Origin: Eubacteriaceae bacterium
Lineage (GTDB): Bacteria; Bacillota; Clostridia; Peptostreptococcales; Anaerovoracaceae
Assembly: GCA_029012125.1 (NCBI GenBank)
Contig: JAQXLM010000130.1
Span: forward strand, 1 to 44,007
DNA: 44,007 nt
Direction of reading: 5' to 3'
The notes below the pieces were generated by a model that was not told where the DNA came from, searched no databases, and saw nothing but the letters and a program-made list of their open reading frames with translations. Position 1 is the first letter of the stretch. Every line of letters begins with the position of its first letter. Of this stretch, positions 17,052 to 26,070 are shown in pieces. The translations under genes and the position numbers were made by a program.

Positions 17052-18662
17052 CTATATGTTAGCTTTGTTAGATTTTCTTAAAACCTGACCGGCTCTGGCA
17101 CCTGTATGCACACCGTTATATGCCGTAAGCACACCGTTAACGTATACCCTTTCAATACCCTCACAGGCCTTCTTAGGGTCATTGTAGGAAGGCGTATCAT
17201 TTATAGTTTCAAAGTCAAAGAGTACCATGTCTGCATGCATACCCTCTGCAATTAAGCCTCTATCGGTTAGTCCCATGCGCTTTGCAGGGGATCCGGTCAT
17301 CTTATAAATTGCAGTTTCAAGAGAGAAAAGCTTTCTTTCTCTGCAGTAGTGGGAAAGGACTCTTGGGAAGGCGCCGAAATTTCTTGGATGAGGTATTCCA
17401 TCAAAATCCAGCGTCATTGCTTCACCATCAGATCCTATTACTCCGAATTCCTGTCTCATGATATATTCTATATCATTTTCGCACATTCCGTAGTTTACTT
17501 CGTTAACGCGACCATCGGTAGCAAGAATAAGATCAAAACATGTATCAGCCGGATCCTTGTCCTGAATCTTGGCGATTTCTGCTATGGATTTACCCACAGT
17601 CCAGCGATTCTCCTCACCGTAAGCGTAAGCAATGAAGATATCTCCCCATCGACCCTGATGACTGCTGTTAGCCTCGTCTCTGAGTCTTGCACGAGTTTCC
17701 GGCTCCCTCAGTCTGCGGAACAGTTCATCCTGCCCGCCCTCTAAAGCCCATTGGGACACTTTTGAGTCAAGAGAAGTGGCTGATGCCCTGTATGGATACT
17801 GGTCGAAAGCGACTTTGATACCCTTTTTGCGGGCATCCTTCATAAGTGCTATAGTTTCATAAACTGCATTCTCCCATAGCTCCTTGCGAATTTCCTTATG
17901 ATGAGATATTTCTACAAAAGCACCGCTTTTTTCTCCAAGTTCTATGGCTTCAATAACCGAATCTATAAGATGCAGACCTTCATTTCTCATATGAGTGGAG
18001 TATACAGCATCAAAAGGAACAAGCTCTTTTGCAAGCTCAATAAGCTCTGATGACTGAGCAAATGAACCGGGTGGATAAATCAGACCTGAAGACAGGCCAA
18101 AGGCACCTTCCGACAAGGAGTCCCTCAGCATCTTCTTCATGCAGTCCATCTGTTCCCGGCTTGGAGCTTCCGGACAGAAGCCCATAGCAGCAATTCTGAG
18201 TGTTCCGTGACCGACAAAGGTTCCCAGATTTACGCTTGGCTGGAGCTCCTGAACTTTGTCGAGATACTCACCCATAGATTCCCACGCAAAAGTATTGTTT
18301 CCCCATCCTTCTCTCAGATAATACTTTAGATCAGATTCGTATTCCGGATTAAGGGGTGCTGCGGAAAGGCCACAGTTACCACCGAATTCAGTAGTGACTC
18401 CCTGCAATATCCTACTCTCAGCAGTAGGTGCCCCCATAATGGAAACATCACTGTGGGAATGAATATCAATAAAGCCGGGGGAAAGAGTTTTCCATTGGCC
18501 ATCCGCAACCGTTTTGGAATTATCTAAATCATCCTGAGCAGGTTGTTCATTTTCGTATACCTTTACAATATAACCGTCGCGAACCGCAACAGCACCGTCA
18601 AAGGCTTCCCTGCCTGTCCCATCTACAACGGATACATTTTTTATTATTAAATCGTATTTCAT
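17052..18662 (-). CDS. N-acyl-D-amino-acid deacylase / D-aminoacylase family amidohydrolase
   Basis: MKYDLIIKNVSVVDGTGREAFDGAVAVRDG...GFIDIHSHSD...QGVTTEFGGNCGLSAAPL...STHMRNEG...IGSDGEAM...HPRNFGAFPRVL. Start at 18662 preferred over 18734. Confidence 0.92.
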   Translation of the reverse strand: MKYDLIIKNVSVVDGTGREAFDGAVAVRDGYIVKVYENEQPAQDDLDNSKTVADGQWKTLSPGFIDIHSHSDVSIMGAPTAESRILQGVTTEFGGNCGLSAAPLNPEYESDLKYYLREGWGNNTFAWESMGEYLDKVQELQPSVNLGTFVGHGTLRIAAMGFCPEAPSREQMDCMKKMLRDSLSEGAFGLSSGLIYPPGSFAQSSELIELAKELVPFDAVYSTHMRNEGLHLIDSVIEAIELGEKSGAFVEISHHKEIRKELWENAVYETIALMKDARKKGIKVAFDQYPYRASATSLDSKVSQWALEGGQDELFRRLREPETRARLRDEANSSHQGRWGDIFIAYAYGEENRWTVGKSIAEIAKIQDKDPADTCFDLILATDGRVNEVNYGMCENDIEYIMRQEFGVIGSDGEAMTLDFDGIPHPRNFGAFPRVLSHYCRERKLFSLETAIYKMTGSPAKRMGLTDRGLIAEGMHADMVLFDFETINDTPSYNDPKKACEGIERVYVNGVLTAYNGVHTGARAGQVLRKSNKANI

Positions 18663-18700
18663 AAACATAACCTCCACGATTATCGTACAATAAGTATACA

Positions 18701-18716
18701 TGCAAAAAATCTGCCA
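18701..18716 (-). promoter_or_regulatory. sigma54 (-24/-12) promoter for D-aminoacylase-racemase operon
   Basis: Minus strand TGGCAGATTTTTTGCA (GG-N10-GC). Confidence 0.8.
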
Positions 18717-18758
18717 ATTGGAAAGAATATGCAAAAATTACCTGAAAGTCCTGATGTT

Positions 18759-18774
18759 TGGCATACGAATTGCA
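18759..18774 (+). promoter_or_regulatory. sigma54 (-24/-12) promoter for P1 peptidase gene
   Basis: TGGCATACGAATTGCA (GG-N10-GC). Confidence 0.82.
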
Positions 18775-18834
18775 TAAATAATTATTAGTACGTAAGAAGC
18801 AAGCATAAATAAACAGGTGGCAAAGGAGAAAAAA

Positions 18835-19890
18835 ATGGGCATACCTAAAGAAGCAAAGATAGAGCTTTTCCCAAAGTGGAAGAGTGGAAAATTAAACAAA
18901 ATCACAGACGTGCCCGGAGTTACTGTAGGTCACGTAACTAAGAAGGATGGGGAAATCAATACAGGTGTAACTGCCATTTTGCCACACCAGGGAAATATGT
19001 TTAAAGACAAGGTAATGGCAGGCGTTTCCGTAATTAACGGGTTTGGAAAATCAGCTGGACTTATTCAGATAGAAGAGTTAGGAACCATAGAAACTCCTAT
19101 TGTTTTGACTAATACTTTCGGTGTGGGTACAGCTACAGTTGCTCTAACTAAGTATATGCTTAAAGACAATCCGGACATAGGCGTTGATACAGGAACTGTT
19201 AATTGTGTTGTAACAGAATGCAACGATGGAAGATTAAATGACATAAGAGGTCTTCACGTTACAGAAGAAGACGTGCTGGAAGCACTGAATAACACAGATA
19301 CAGACTTTGAGGAAGGCGCCGTAGGTGGCGGTACGGGCATGGTTTGCCTGGGCTTTAAAGGTGGAATAGGATCAGCATCAAAGATCGTAACCATTGATAA
19401 CAAGGAGTTTACCGTTGGAGCTCTTGTGATGTCAAACTTCGGAGCAGACGGAAATCTGGTTATTGGAGGAGACCATGTCGGTAAACGCATCAAAGAGATT
19501 AGAGATGCAAAGAGGAAACCGGAAACAAAAGTTGATGATTATCAGGATAAAGGTTCGATAATCATGATTATTGCCACAGACGTTCCTTTAAGTGAAAGAC
19601 AACTCAAAAGAGTTGCCAAGCGTGCAATGATTTCTCTTGGCAGAGTAGGTTCCTTCTGTGGTGATGGTTCAGGAGATATCGCAATCGCATTTACAACTGC
19701 AAACAGAATGCCTCATTACAGTGACAAACTGATTCTGGATGCACAGCTTATGCTGGATGACCGTATCGACATAGTATTTGAAGCTGCTGTTGAAGCTGTA
19801 GAGGAATCTATAATCAGTTCATTGTACCACGCAGAAACGGTAAAAGGCGTTAGAGGAAACGTATACGAAGGACTTAGAAATTATCTTTAA
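18835..19890 (+). CDS. P1 family peptidase (DmpA/BapA-like L-aminopeptidase/D-esterase)
   Basis: ITDVPGVTVGHVT, TGVTAILPH, VINGFGKSAGL, GAVGGGTGMVCLGFKGGIGSAS, GDGSGDIAIAFTTAN. ATG at 18835 with AAAGGAG upstream preferred over the GTG at 18817. Confidence 0.93.
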   Translation: MGIPKEAKIELFPKWKSGKLNKITDVPGVTVGHVTKKDGEINTGVTAILPHQGNMFKDKVMAGVSVINGFGKSAGLIQIEELGTIETPIVLTNTFGVGTATVALTKYMLKDNPDIGVDTGTVNCVVTECNDGRLNDIRGLHVTEEDVLEALNNTDTDFEEGAVGGGTGMVCLGFKGGIGSASKIVTIDNKEFTVGALVMSNFGADGNLVIGGDHVGKRIKEIRDAKRKPETKVDDYQDKGSIIMIIATDVPLSERQLKRVAKRAMISLGRVGSFCGDGSGDIAIAFTTANRMPHYSDKLILDAQLMLDDRIDIVFEAAVEAVEESIISSLYHAETVKGVRGNVYEGLRNYL

Positions 19891-19910
19891 TAGCTTACAA
19901 ACATCCTTTA

Positions 19911-19945
19911 AGTAAGAGAAACGACCAGGTGTTGTTTCTCTTACT
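19911..19945 (+). terminator. Hairpin downstream of P1 peptidase
   Basis: AGTAAGAGAAAC-gaccaggtgtt-GTTTCTCTTACT; weak T tract. Confidence 0.6.
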
Positions 19946-20048
19946 AAATAAGAAAAACAGGATTTATCCGGTTTTATATGGTATAATAGGCGAAGAATAC
20001 AGTTGTTATTACCTGAATCAGAAAGTATAGGTCATGAGGTTTATTAAC

Positions 20049-22157
20049 ATGAAAAAAATATTAATCGTATTTAAAACGAAAGAAAACATGGAAGCTTCAT
20101 CGTCAATAAAAGAAACAATCAAGAGCATATTTGCTGAATATGCTGATATTGAGAATGTTTTCCTCGACTGTCTGGAGCCTGATGAAAAAATTAAAGCGGA
20201 TATTCTGCTTCTTAACAACATTGCTCATCTGGGATTGCTTGTCAATCATACAGGCAGACTGAACAAGCTGTTTACCATTAATCGAAGTATTGAGAAAAAA
20301 TATCTGGAAAAGATTCTGGATATTCCGGATGAATCAGACGTTCTGGTAGTTAATGATGATCTGGAAAGCAGCAAGCAGACTGCAGAGATGCTTTACTGGC
20401 TTGGTTTCACTAACATGAACTTTGTGGCTTTTGACCCTAATGATGCAGAAAATCCCATATACAAAGGCTTTGAGTATGCGGTAACACCGGAAGAAACCCA
20501 TCTGGTACCGGCAGATGTAAAGCATGTTATTAACATCGGCTACAGAAAAATAGGCTTTGATACTATAGTTCAGATTAAGCAGGCCTTAGGGGTGGACAAC
20601 GAGGATCTGAATCTGAAGCTGTTCAGATATTCGTCTACAATTCTGGAACCTATTCAGGATTCCAAGGACAACTATGTAAACAGTTACCTTAAGAGCCGTA
20701 TGCTTAATGACTATATTTACGGTGCATCTGCTGCCATGATACTCATTAACCACAGGGGGCAGATAGTATACAGCAATCATAAGGCCGAGGATCTATTTCC
20801 TGTGCTGACAGATACCAAGATGATAACCCTTGAGGAACTGTCGCCGCAGCTGGCTGAGCTGAACAGCCTCACAAGCGATGAGGAGCAGATTTTGAACAAA
20901 GATGACAGGACGTATCTTGTTGCAAGAAAGAAAATAAATCTGGAGAACATTGAGGTTGGGTACCTTTTTACCATACAGGATGAGGCGGATATCAAGCAGA
21001 TGGAGAGAACCCTTAATCAGAAGCTTATCGAAAAAGGTTTGTTCGCAAGGTATACGTTTAATGATATCCTGGGGACCTCAGATGCTTTGAAAAACTGCAT
21101 TAATCTGGCCAAAAAGGCCGCCAAAACGGACTATACCATTCTGATTAACGGAGAGAGTGGTGTAGGTAAGGAGTTATTTGCACAGGCAATCCACAATTAC
21201 TCAAACAGAAAAGACAAGCCTTTCGTAGGTGTTAACTGTGCCGCTATTCCGGAGAATCTTCTGGAATCAGAACTCTTCGGATACGACAGCGGAGCATTTA
21301 CAGGTGCCAATAAAAAGGGAAAAATGGGTTATTTCGAGAGAGCCAACCATGGGACTATTTTCCTGGATGAAATCGGCGATGTTTCGGCAGGGCTTCAGTC
21401 AAAGCTGCTGAGAGTTCTGCAGGAGAGACAGATAATGCGTGTTGGCTCGGACCGTGTAATTGATATAGATGTGCGAATAGTCGCCGCAACAAATAAAAAC
21501 CTGGGCAAAGAGGTAGCCGAGGGAAATTTCAGAAATGACCTTTATTTCAGATTAAACGCTCTTCAGATCAGAGTGCCTGCACTTCGTGAGCGAAAGGCAG
21601 ATATTCCGACACTTTTTAAAATGTTTATGGGAAGCGATTATGCATCGGTGGGTACTGAAACTGTTAAAAAACTACAGCAGTACAGCTGGCCCGGAAATGT
21701 CCGGGAGCTGGAAAACTGTGCACTGTACTACAAGACTCTGGGACAGCTGCCGGAGCATTTTAATGGAGGATACAGCGATATAGAAGCATATCGGAGTACA
21801 GAACCTAAAACAGGTGAAACTGCCGGATACGGCGATTCTACAGCTTATAAGGGCAATCCATCTAAACCATATGCTCATGATTTTGATGCTCCGGGAACTA
21901 TTATGAGTGATCATGACCTGGATGCCGGCATCAAAGAGCATATCCTTCTGTTCCTGGGTAGAGATAATGCATTGGGCCATGGACTGGGGAGAACGGTAAT
22001 ATTAACAAAGCTAAAATCACAGGGTTTTGTTGTCAGTGATGGACAGCTTAGAACTATATTGAGTCAGCTGAGTGATGAAGGGCTCCTTACCATAGGTAAA
22101 GGCAGGCAGGGAACCAAAATTACGGATCTTGGAATTGACAGAATTAATAATCTGTAA
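20049..22157 (+). CDS. sigma54-dependent transcriptional activator: novel N-terminal region, PAS-like, AAA+ (GAFTGA), C-terminal winged helix
   Basis: GESGVGKELFAQAIH, ELFGYDSGAFTGANKKG, GTIFLDEIGD, LLRVLQERQIMRVG, VRIVAATNKNL, SWPGNVRELEN. C-terminus LGRTVILTKLKSQGFVVSDGQLRTILSQLSDEGLLTIGKGRQGTKIT is wHTH-like, not Fis-like. Confidence 0.92.
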   Translation: MKKILIVFKTKENMEASSSIKETIKSIFAEYADIENVFLDCLEPDEKIKADILLLNNIAHLGLLVNHTGRLNKLFTINRSIEKKYLEKILDIPDESDVLVVNDDLESSKQTAEMLYWLGFTNMNFVAFDPNDAENPIYKGFEYAVTPEETHLVPADVKHVINIGYRKIGFDTIVQIKQALGVDNEDLNLKLFRYSSTILEPIQDSKDNYVNSYLKSRMLNDYIYGASAAMILINHRGQIVYSNHKAEDLFPVLTDTKMITLEELSPQLAELNSLTSDEEQILNKDDRTYLVARKKINLENIEVGYLFTIQDEADIKQMERTLNQKLIEKGLFARYTFNDILGTSDALKNCINLAKKAAKTDYTILINGESGVGKELFAQAIHNYSNRKDKPFVGVNCAAIPENLLESELFGYDSGAFTGANKKGKMGYFERANHGTIFLDEIGDVSAGLQSKLLRVLQERQIMRVGSDRVIDIDVRIVAATNKNLGKEVAEGNFRNDLYFRLNALQIRVPALRERKADIPTLFKMFMGSDYASVGTETVKKLQQYSWPGNVRELENCALYYKTLGQLPEHFNGGYSDIEAYRSTEPKTGETAGYGDSTAYKGNPSKPYAHDFDAPGTIMSDHDLDAGIKEHILLFLGRDNALGHGLGRTVILTKLKSQGFVVSDGQLRTILSQLSDEGLLTIGKGRQGTKITDLGIDRINNL

Positions 22158-22199
22158 ATTTATCGAAAAATCATGTTTTATGGAACATTCTTTAAATGT

Positions 22200-22215
22200 T
22201 GGCAAGGAATTTGCA
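22200..22215 (+). promoter_or_regulatory. sigma54 (-24/-12) promoter for serine hydrolase
   Basis: TGGCAAGGAATTTGCA (GG-N10-GC), 45 nt upstream of the ATG. Confidence 0.8.
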
Positions 22216-22260
22216 TTAGAATATAAGTACAAAAATAACATATAAAAAAGGGACGATGAT

Positions 22261-23241
22261 ATGAGAATTGATAAAAATAAAATGATGAATGCGTCAGAAG
22301 TCGCAAAGGAATCTATGGAGAAGAACCTGGTTCCCGGTCTGGCTATGGCATATATTGAAAATGGAAAAGTTATTCACACTGAGACAGTGGGTGTAGCCAA
22401 TCCTGAAACAGGTGAGCCTGTTACCAACAGAACTCACTTCGAAGCTGCATCTCTTACAAAACCTGTATTTGCAAGAATTGTGATGGGGATGGCAGAGAGA
22501 GGAGAAATTGATTTAGATGCACCAATAAGCAAATATGTTGCTGAATTGATGCCGTCAGATGACCCTCGATGCGCAGATATAACCGCAAAGCATGTTCTTT
22601 CGCATGGAACAGGACTTCCTAACTGGGGAGACGCACCGCTTCCGATTGCATTTACTCCGGGTACATCATTTGGTTACTCAGGAAAAGGTTATACATACCT
22701 TCAGGAGGCAGTTGAAAAAATCAGGGGCAGACGTTTAGACGACCTGATGCAGACCGAAATCTTTAATCCTCTGGGTATGGCTGATGCGGCAATGGTTTGG
22801 ACAGGACCTTTGAACCGTACTCTTGCAAGAACCGTTGATGCAAAGGGAGAACTTGAGGCTCCTCGCGACAGATGTCAGCACTCGGTTGCATTAGAACCTA
22901 ATTCAGCATTTTCACTTCATGTGACAATTGAAGATTATCCAAAGTTCGTCGAAAATCTTCTGGCTGATGAGGCTGCCATAGAGCAGATTTACAGCTACAA
23001 GAACCCTGCAGATCATGATGTTGTATGGGGTCTTGGATGGGGAACATATAAAGATATAATCTGGCATTGGGGCGATAACGGTGGATTTAAATCCCTAGTG
23101 TGTTTCGACCCGGTAACCAAGGATGGATTATTGATCCATACAAACGGCTTTAACGGCCTTAATGTTTGCTACGATGTAGCAAGCTACGTTGCACAGTACG
23201 ACTTTTCAGATATTTCTGAAATGATTGCACATGCAGAATAA
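22261..23241 (+). CDS. Class C beta-lactamase-fold serine hydrolase (possible D-aminopeptidase/esterase)
   Basis: SLTK (SxxK), FGYSGKGYTYLQEAVEKI, HWGDNGGFKSLV; no signal peptide. Confidence 0.92.
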   Translation: MRIDKNKMMNASEVAKESMEKNLVPGLAMAYIENGKVIHTETVGVANPETGEPVTNRTHFEAASLTKPVFARIVMGMAERGEIDLDAPISKYVAELMPSDDPRCADITAKHVLSHGTGLPNWGDAPLPIAFTPGTSFGYSGKGYTYLQEAVEKIRGRRLDDLMQTEIFNPLGMADAAMVWTGPLNRTLARTVDAKGELEAPRDRCQHSVALEPNSAFSLHVTIEDYPKFVENLLADEAAIEQIYSYKNPADHDVVWGLGWGTYKDIIWHWGDNGGFKSLVCFDPVTKDGLLIHTNGFNGLNVCYDVASYVAQYDFSDISEMIAHAE

Positions 23242-23283
23242 TAGACTTGTTCTTTCATTACTACTCATTAATACTCATCAACA

Positions 23284-23354
23284 CAATCCCATCAGTACAC
23301 AGATATTCGCATAGTTTCTGCAATTCCTATGTGAATGTCTGTAGATGAGATTGG
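23284..23354. repeat. Imperfect long inverted repeat (about 30-bp arms), intergenic
   Basis: CAATCCCATCAGTACACAGATATTCGCATAG ... CTATGTGAATGTCTGTAGATGAGATTGG. Confidence 0.7.
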
Positions 23355-23360
23355 AAACAA

Positions 23361-23404
23361 AAATAACGGGTGTTCGAAGTACTTCGACTAGCCGTTATTT
23401 TTGT
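23361..23404 (+). terminator. Rho-independent terminator
   Basis: AAATAACGG...TCGAAGTACTTCGA...CCGTTATTTTTGTT. Confidence 0.8.
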
Positions 23405-23495
23405 TGAAAAAACTCAATTAATACTATAAAAAACGGACATAATGTGTTCCTTAGTTGTAATAAAAGCGACCAAACCAACAATAAGGAGGAGCACT

Positions 23496-23549
23496 ATGTC
23501 CAACTCGATTATACAGAAAAATTCTCAAGAAGAAAAGTATTTTTTGTAG
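23496..23549 (+). CDS. Possible 17-aa micro-ORF or start of a lost gene (MSNSIIQKNSQEEKYFL)
   Basis: ATG with strong AAGGAGGA ribosome-binding site 5 nt upstream; TAG at 23547. Confidence 0.35.
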   Translation: MSNSIIQKNSQEEKYFL

Positions 23550-23601
23550 GCTTTTTGTAAACTGTTCCGGTAGATATTCCTTGATTTGCAAAAATCATCA
23601 T

Positions 23602-24180
23602 TTATTCAGGAATATATCCAGAATAATATCGGCTCCTTAAATACGCTTTACCAAAGCTATAATATGCATCTGAACATTTATAAATTGGAATTATCTCATC
23701 CCCCATCTGCCAGAAATAACTTATAGAATAGCCTTTGAAGAGACTACCCTTATCTAGTGTATAATAAATCCTTCCAATAACTTCATTTTCCTCATTAAGC
23801 AAAAGGAGTCCATTTTCAGTGTCATTCCTGCATAAATACCATACTGTTTCGTTTACTAGGTCTTTTGTAGGATACTTTATATAATAGGAGTTAAATCCTC
23901 TAATCATTTTGTTTTCAGGATTACTCTTCATAATGTTTTTTTCATCATAGCCGATATTCTCATCATGGAAGCAAATATTTATTTCCGTATCATTCCTTCC
24001 GTTCATAGTACTTACGCTGTCTTCTTCAGTATCGTAACATCCATTGTAGATGAATTCTAGACTGTTTAACTCATTTCTAAGTTCACTCTGCTCATTTTCC
24101 CGTATAAAAAGCAATGCTATCAACCCACATAGAATTATCAATATTATTGCTATTAACGCTTTTATTTTTCGAGAATGCAT
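23602..24180 (-). CDS. Hypothetical membrane-anchored/secreted protein
   Basis: 192-aa ORF with N-terminal TM IKALIAIILIILCGLIALLFI; GAAGGTGA upstream. Confidence 0.7.
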   Translation of the reverse strand: MHSRKIKALIAIILIILCGLIALLFIRENEQSELRNELNSLEFIYNGCYDTEEDSVSTMNGRNDTEINICFHDENIGYDEKNIMKSNPENKMIRGFNSYYIKYPTKDLVNETVWYLCRNDTENGLLLLNEENEVIGRIYYTLDKGSLFKGYSISYFWQMGDEIIPIYKCSDAYYSFGKAYLRSRYYSGYIPE

Positions 24181-24395
24181 TATGTCACCTTCCTCAATCT
24201 GCTGTCAAATCCTGTTTTCTTAACGCTAGAAATTTAATCATCAGCATTCTTTTTAGTTTTCTCATATTTCTCAGCCCCCTTTTTTTAATCTTTGTTATAC
24301 ATAATAACCTGGCTTTTTATCTTTTCGGGACAAGGATATGAAAATAATTTTATTTATTTTTCCTGGAAGTACGATAAATAAAGACAAAAAGCGAA

Positions 24396-24431
24396 ATGTG
24401 CTGCTTCTGATGAATGTCAGAAGCAGCACAT
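24396..24431. terminator. Terminator hairpin
   Basis: ATGTGCTGCTTCTGA-tgaatg-TCAGAAGCAGCACAT. Confidence 0.8.
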
Positions 24432-24524
24432 CTCTTTACAATACTATACTATTACTCTCGGATTTGGCATCCGATTATTAACGTTATCCAGTCAAATTAC
24501 CTAATCAATCATACAGTTTATTAC

Positions 24525-25895
24525 TTATTTGTTCTGTTCCTTCTTTAACTTAGCGTCGAAGATGAAGTAGCAAACTACTCCTGCCAGAGGAACTACAAGT
24601 CCTATAATAGCAGTCTTAGGATCTTCCATTAATGTGTTAATCATAAGTGCTGCGAAGATAACTACTGCTAAAACAACTGTTACAGGATATCCCCAAGCCT
24701 TGTAAGGTCTTTCCATATCAGGGAACTTCTTTCTGTAAACGATTACTGCAAGAACTACTAATGTGTTGTAAACCATTCCTGAGAATACTACGTAGTTTGT
24801 TAAATCATTTAGAGAGTTGAAAACTACAAGTACGATAGCGATTACAGCCTGAACGATTAATGCGTTTACAGGAACATTTGTCTTAGGGTGAAGAACAGCC
24901 TGGCTCTTGAAGAAGTGACCATCTTTAGCCATTTCGTAGTAGTATCTTGGGAACGCAAGAATCATACCGTTAAGAGCACCAAAGATTGCGATTGCCATAG
25001 TCGCAAGTACGATTGTACCGCCTATGCTGCCGAATACTCTGTTAGCTACTTCTGTACCTAAGTAAAGGTTTCCGTCACCAATCATGGATACGATTTCTTC
25101 GTGAGGAAGAACTTTGTAAATTGAGAAGTTGAATAAAGTATAGATTACCATGATGACACCGATACCACCTATTAGTGCGAGTGGAATGTTCTTGCCTGGG
25201 TTCTTTACTTCTTCAGCTACACAGTTCAGGTTTGTCCATCCTTCATATGCCCATAATGTAGCAACTGTAGCGAATGAAATCATTGCAATTACTGAGCCGA
25301 ATGTAGCTCCGCCTGTTCCTTCGAAAGCAGATGCAAGAGATAAATCCACATCCTGCTTACCAAAGATTAACGCACCGCCGATGATGATGACGATAGGAAT
25401 TAACTTAGCTGCCATGGATACAGACTGTAAAATATTAGCCTGTTTAACTCCCAGACAGTTGTAAGCAGTCAATGCTACGATTAAAACGATTGCGATGATT
25501 TTAACTGTGATTCCATCAAGGTTGAACGCAGTTGGAAGTGCAATTGCAAGTGCGGAGATTGATCCTGCACCGGAAAGCAGCCAGCTGGTGAAACCGAAGG
25601 AATAACCTACTGCTGGATGATATGCAACGTTCATGTAGTGAACCATACCACCGGCCTTTGAGTCAGCAGCACCTAATTCTGCGAAACATAATCCGCCAAG
25701 GATTGAAACAATACCACCGACAATCCAGCAAAGTAATGCCATACCAACGTTCATGTTAGTTCTTTCAAGAACATATGATCCCAGGTAGAAAATACCGGAG
25801 CCAATCATGATTCCGCCAATTACACTAATGCCGCCAAACAGACCGATTTCTTTTTTAAATTCGCCGGTCTGAGCAGGTTGTTTGTTATCAGCCAT
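24525..25895 (-). CDS. APC superfamily amino acid permease
   Basis: About 12 TM segments; GGIMIGSGIFYLGSYV, ELGAADSKAGGMVHYMNVAYHPAVGYSFGF, FATVATLWAYEGWTNLNCVAEEVKNPGKNIP. Confidence 0.93.
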   Translation of the reverse strand: MADNKQPAQTGEFKKEIGLFGGISVIGGIMIGSGIFYLGSYVLERTNMNVGMALLCWIVGGIVSILGGLCFAELGAADSKAGGMVHYMNVAYHPAVGYSFGFTSWLLSGAGSISALAIALPTAFNLDGITVKIIAIVLIVALTAYNCLGVKQANILQSVSMAAKLIPIVIIIGGALIFGKQDVDLSLASAFEGTGGATFGSVIAMISFATVATLWAYEGWTNLNCVAEEVKNPGKNIPLALIGGIGVIMVIYTLFNFSIYKVLPHEEIVSMIGDGNLYLGTEVANRVFGSIGGTIVLATMAIAIFGALNGMILAFPRYYYEMAKDGHFFKSQAVLHPKTNVPVNALIVQAVIAIVLVVFNSLNDLTNYVVFSGMVYNTLVVLAVIVYRKKFPDMERPYKAWGYPVTVVLAVVIFAALMINTLMEDPKTAIIGLVVPLAGVVCYFIFDAKLKKEQNK

Positions 25896-25945
25896 TTTCT
25901 TTTCCTCCTTAATTAAATTTTGAAGATAATAACATTAATATGTTT

Positions 25946-25961
25946 CGCAAGTACTGTGCCA
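25946..25961 (-). promoter_or_regulatory. sigma54 (-24/-12) promoter for APC permease
   Basis: Minus strand TGGCACAGTACTTGCG (GG-N10-GC). Confidence 0.85.
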
Positions 25962-25989
25962 AAAAAATCCCCTGTTTTCAGGGGATTTT
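25962..25989 (-). terminator. Terminator of the M20-alanine racemase operon
   Basis: AAAATCCCCTG-tttt-CAGGGGATTTT; T tract on the minus strand. Confidence 0.8.
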
Positions 25990-26070
25990 AAGAAGGTTTT
26001 ATCTTAAATATGAAAAAGAATAGGATTAATTCTGAATTGAATAGGATTTATACAGATAAAAGGACTCGTA

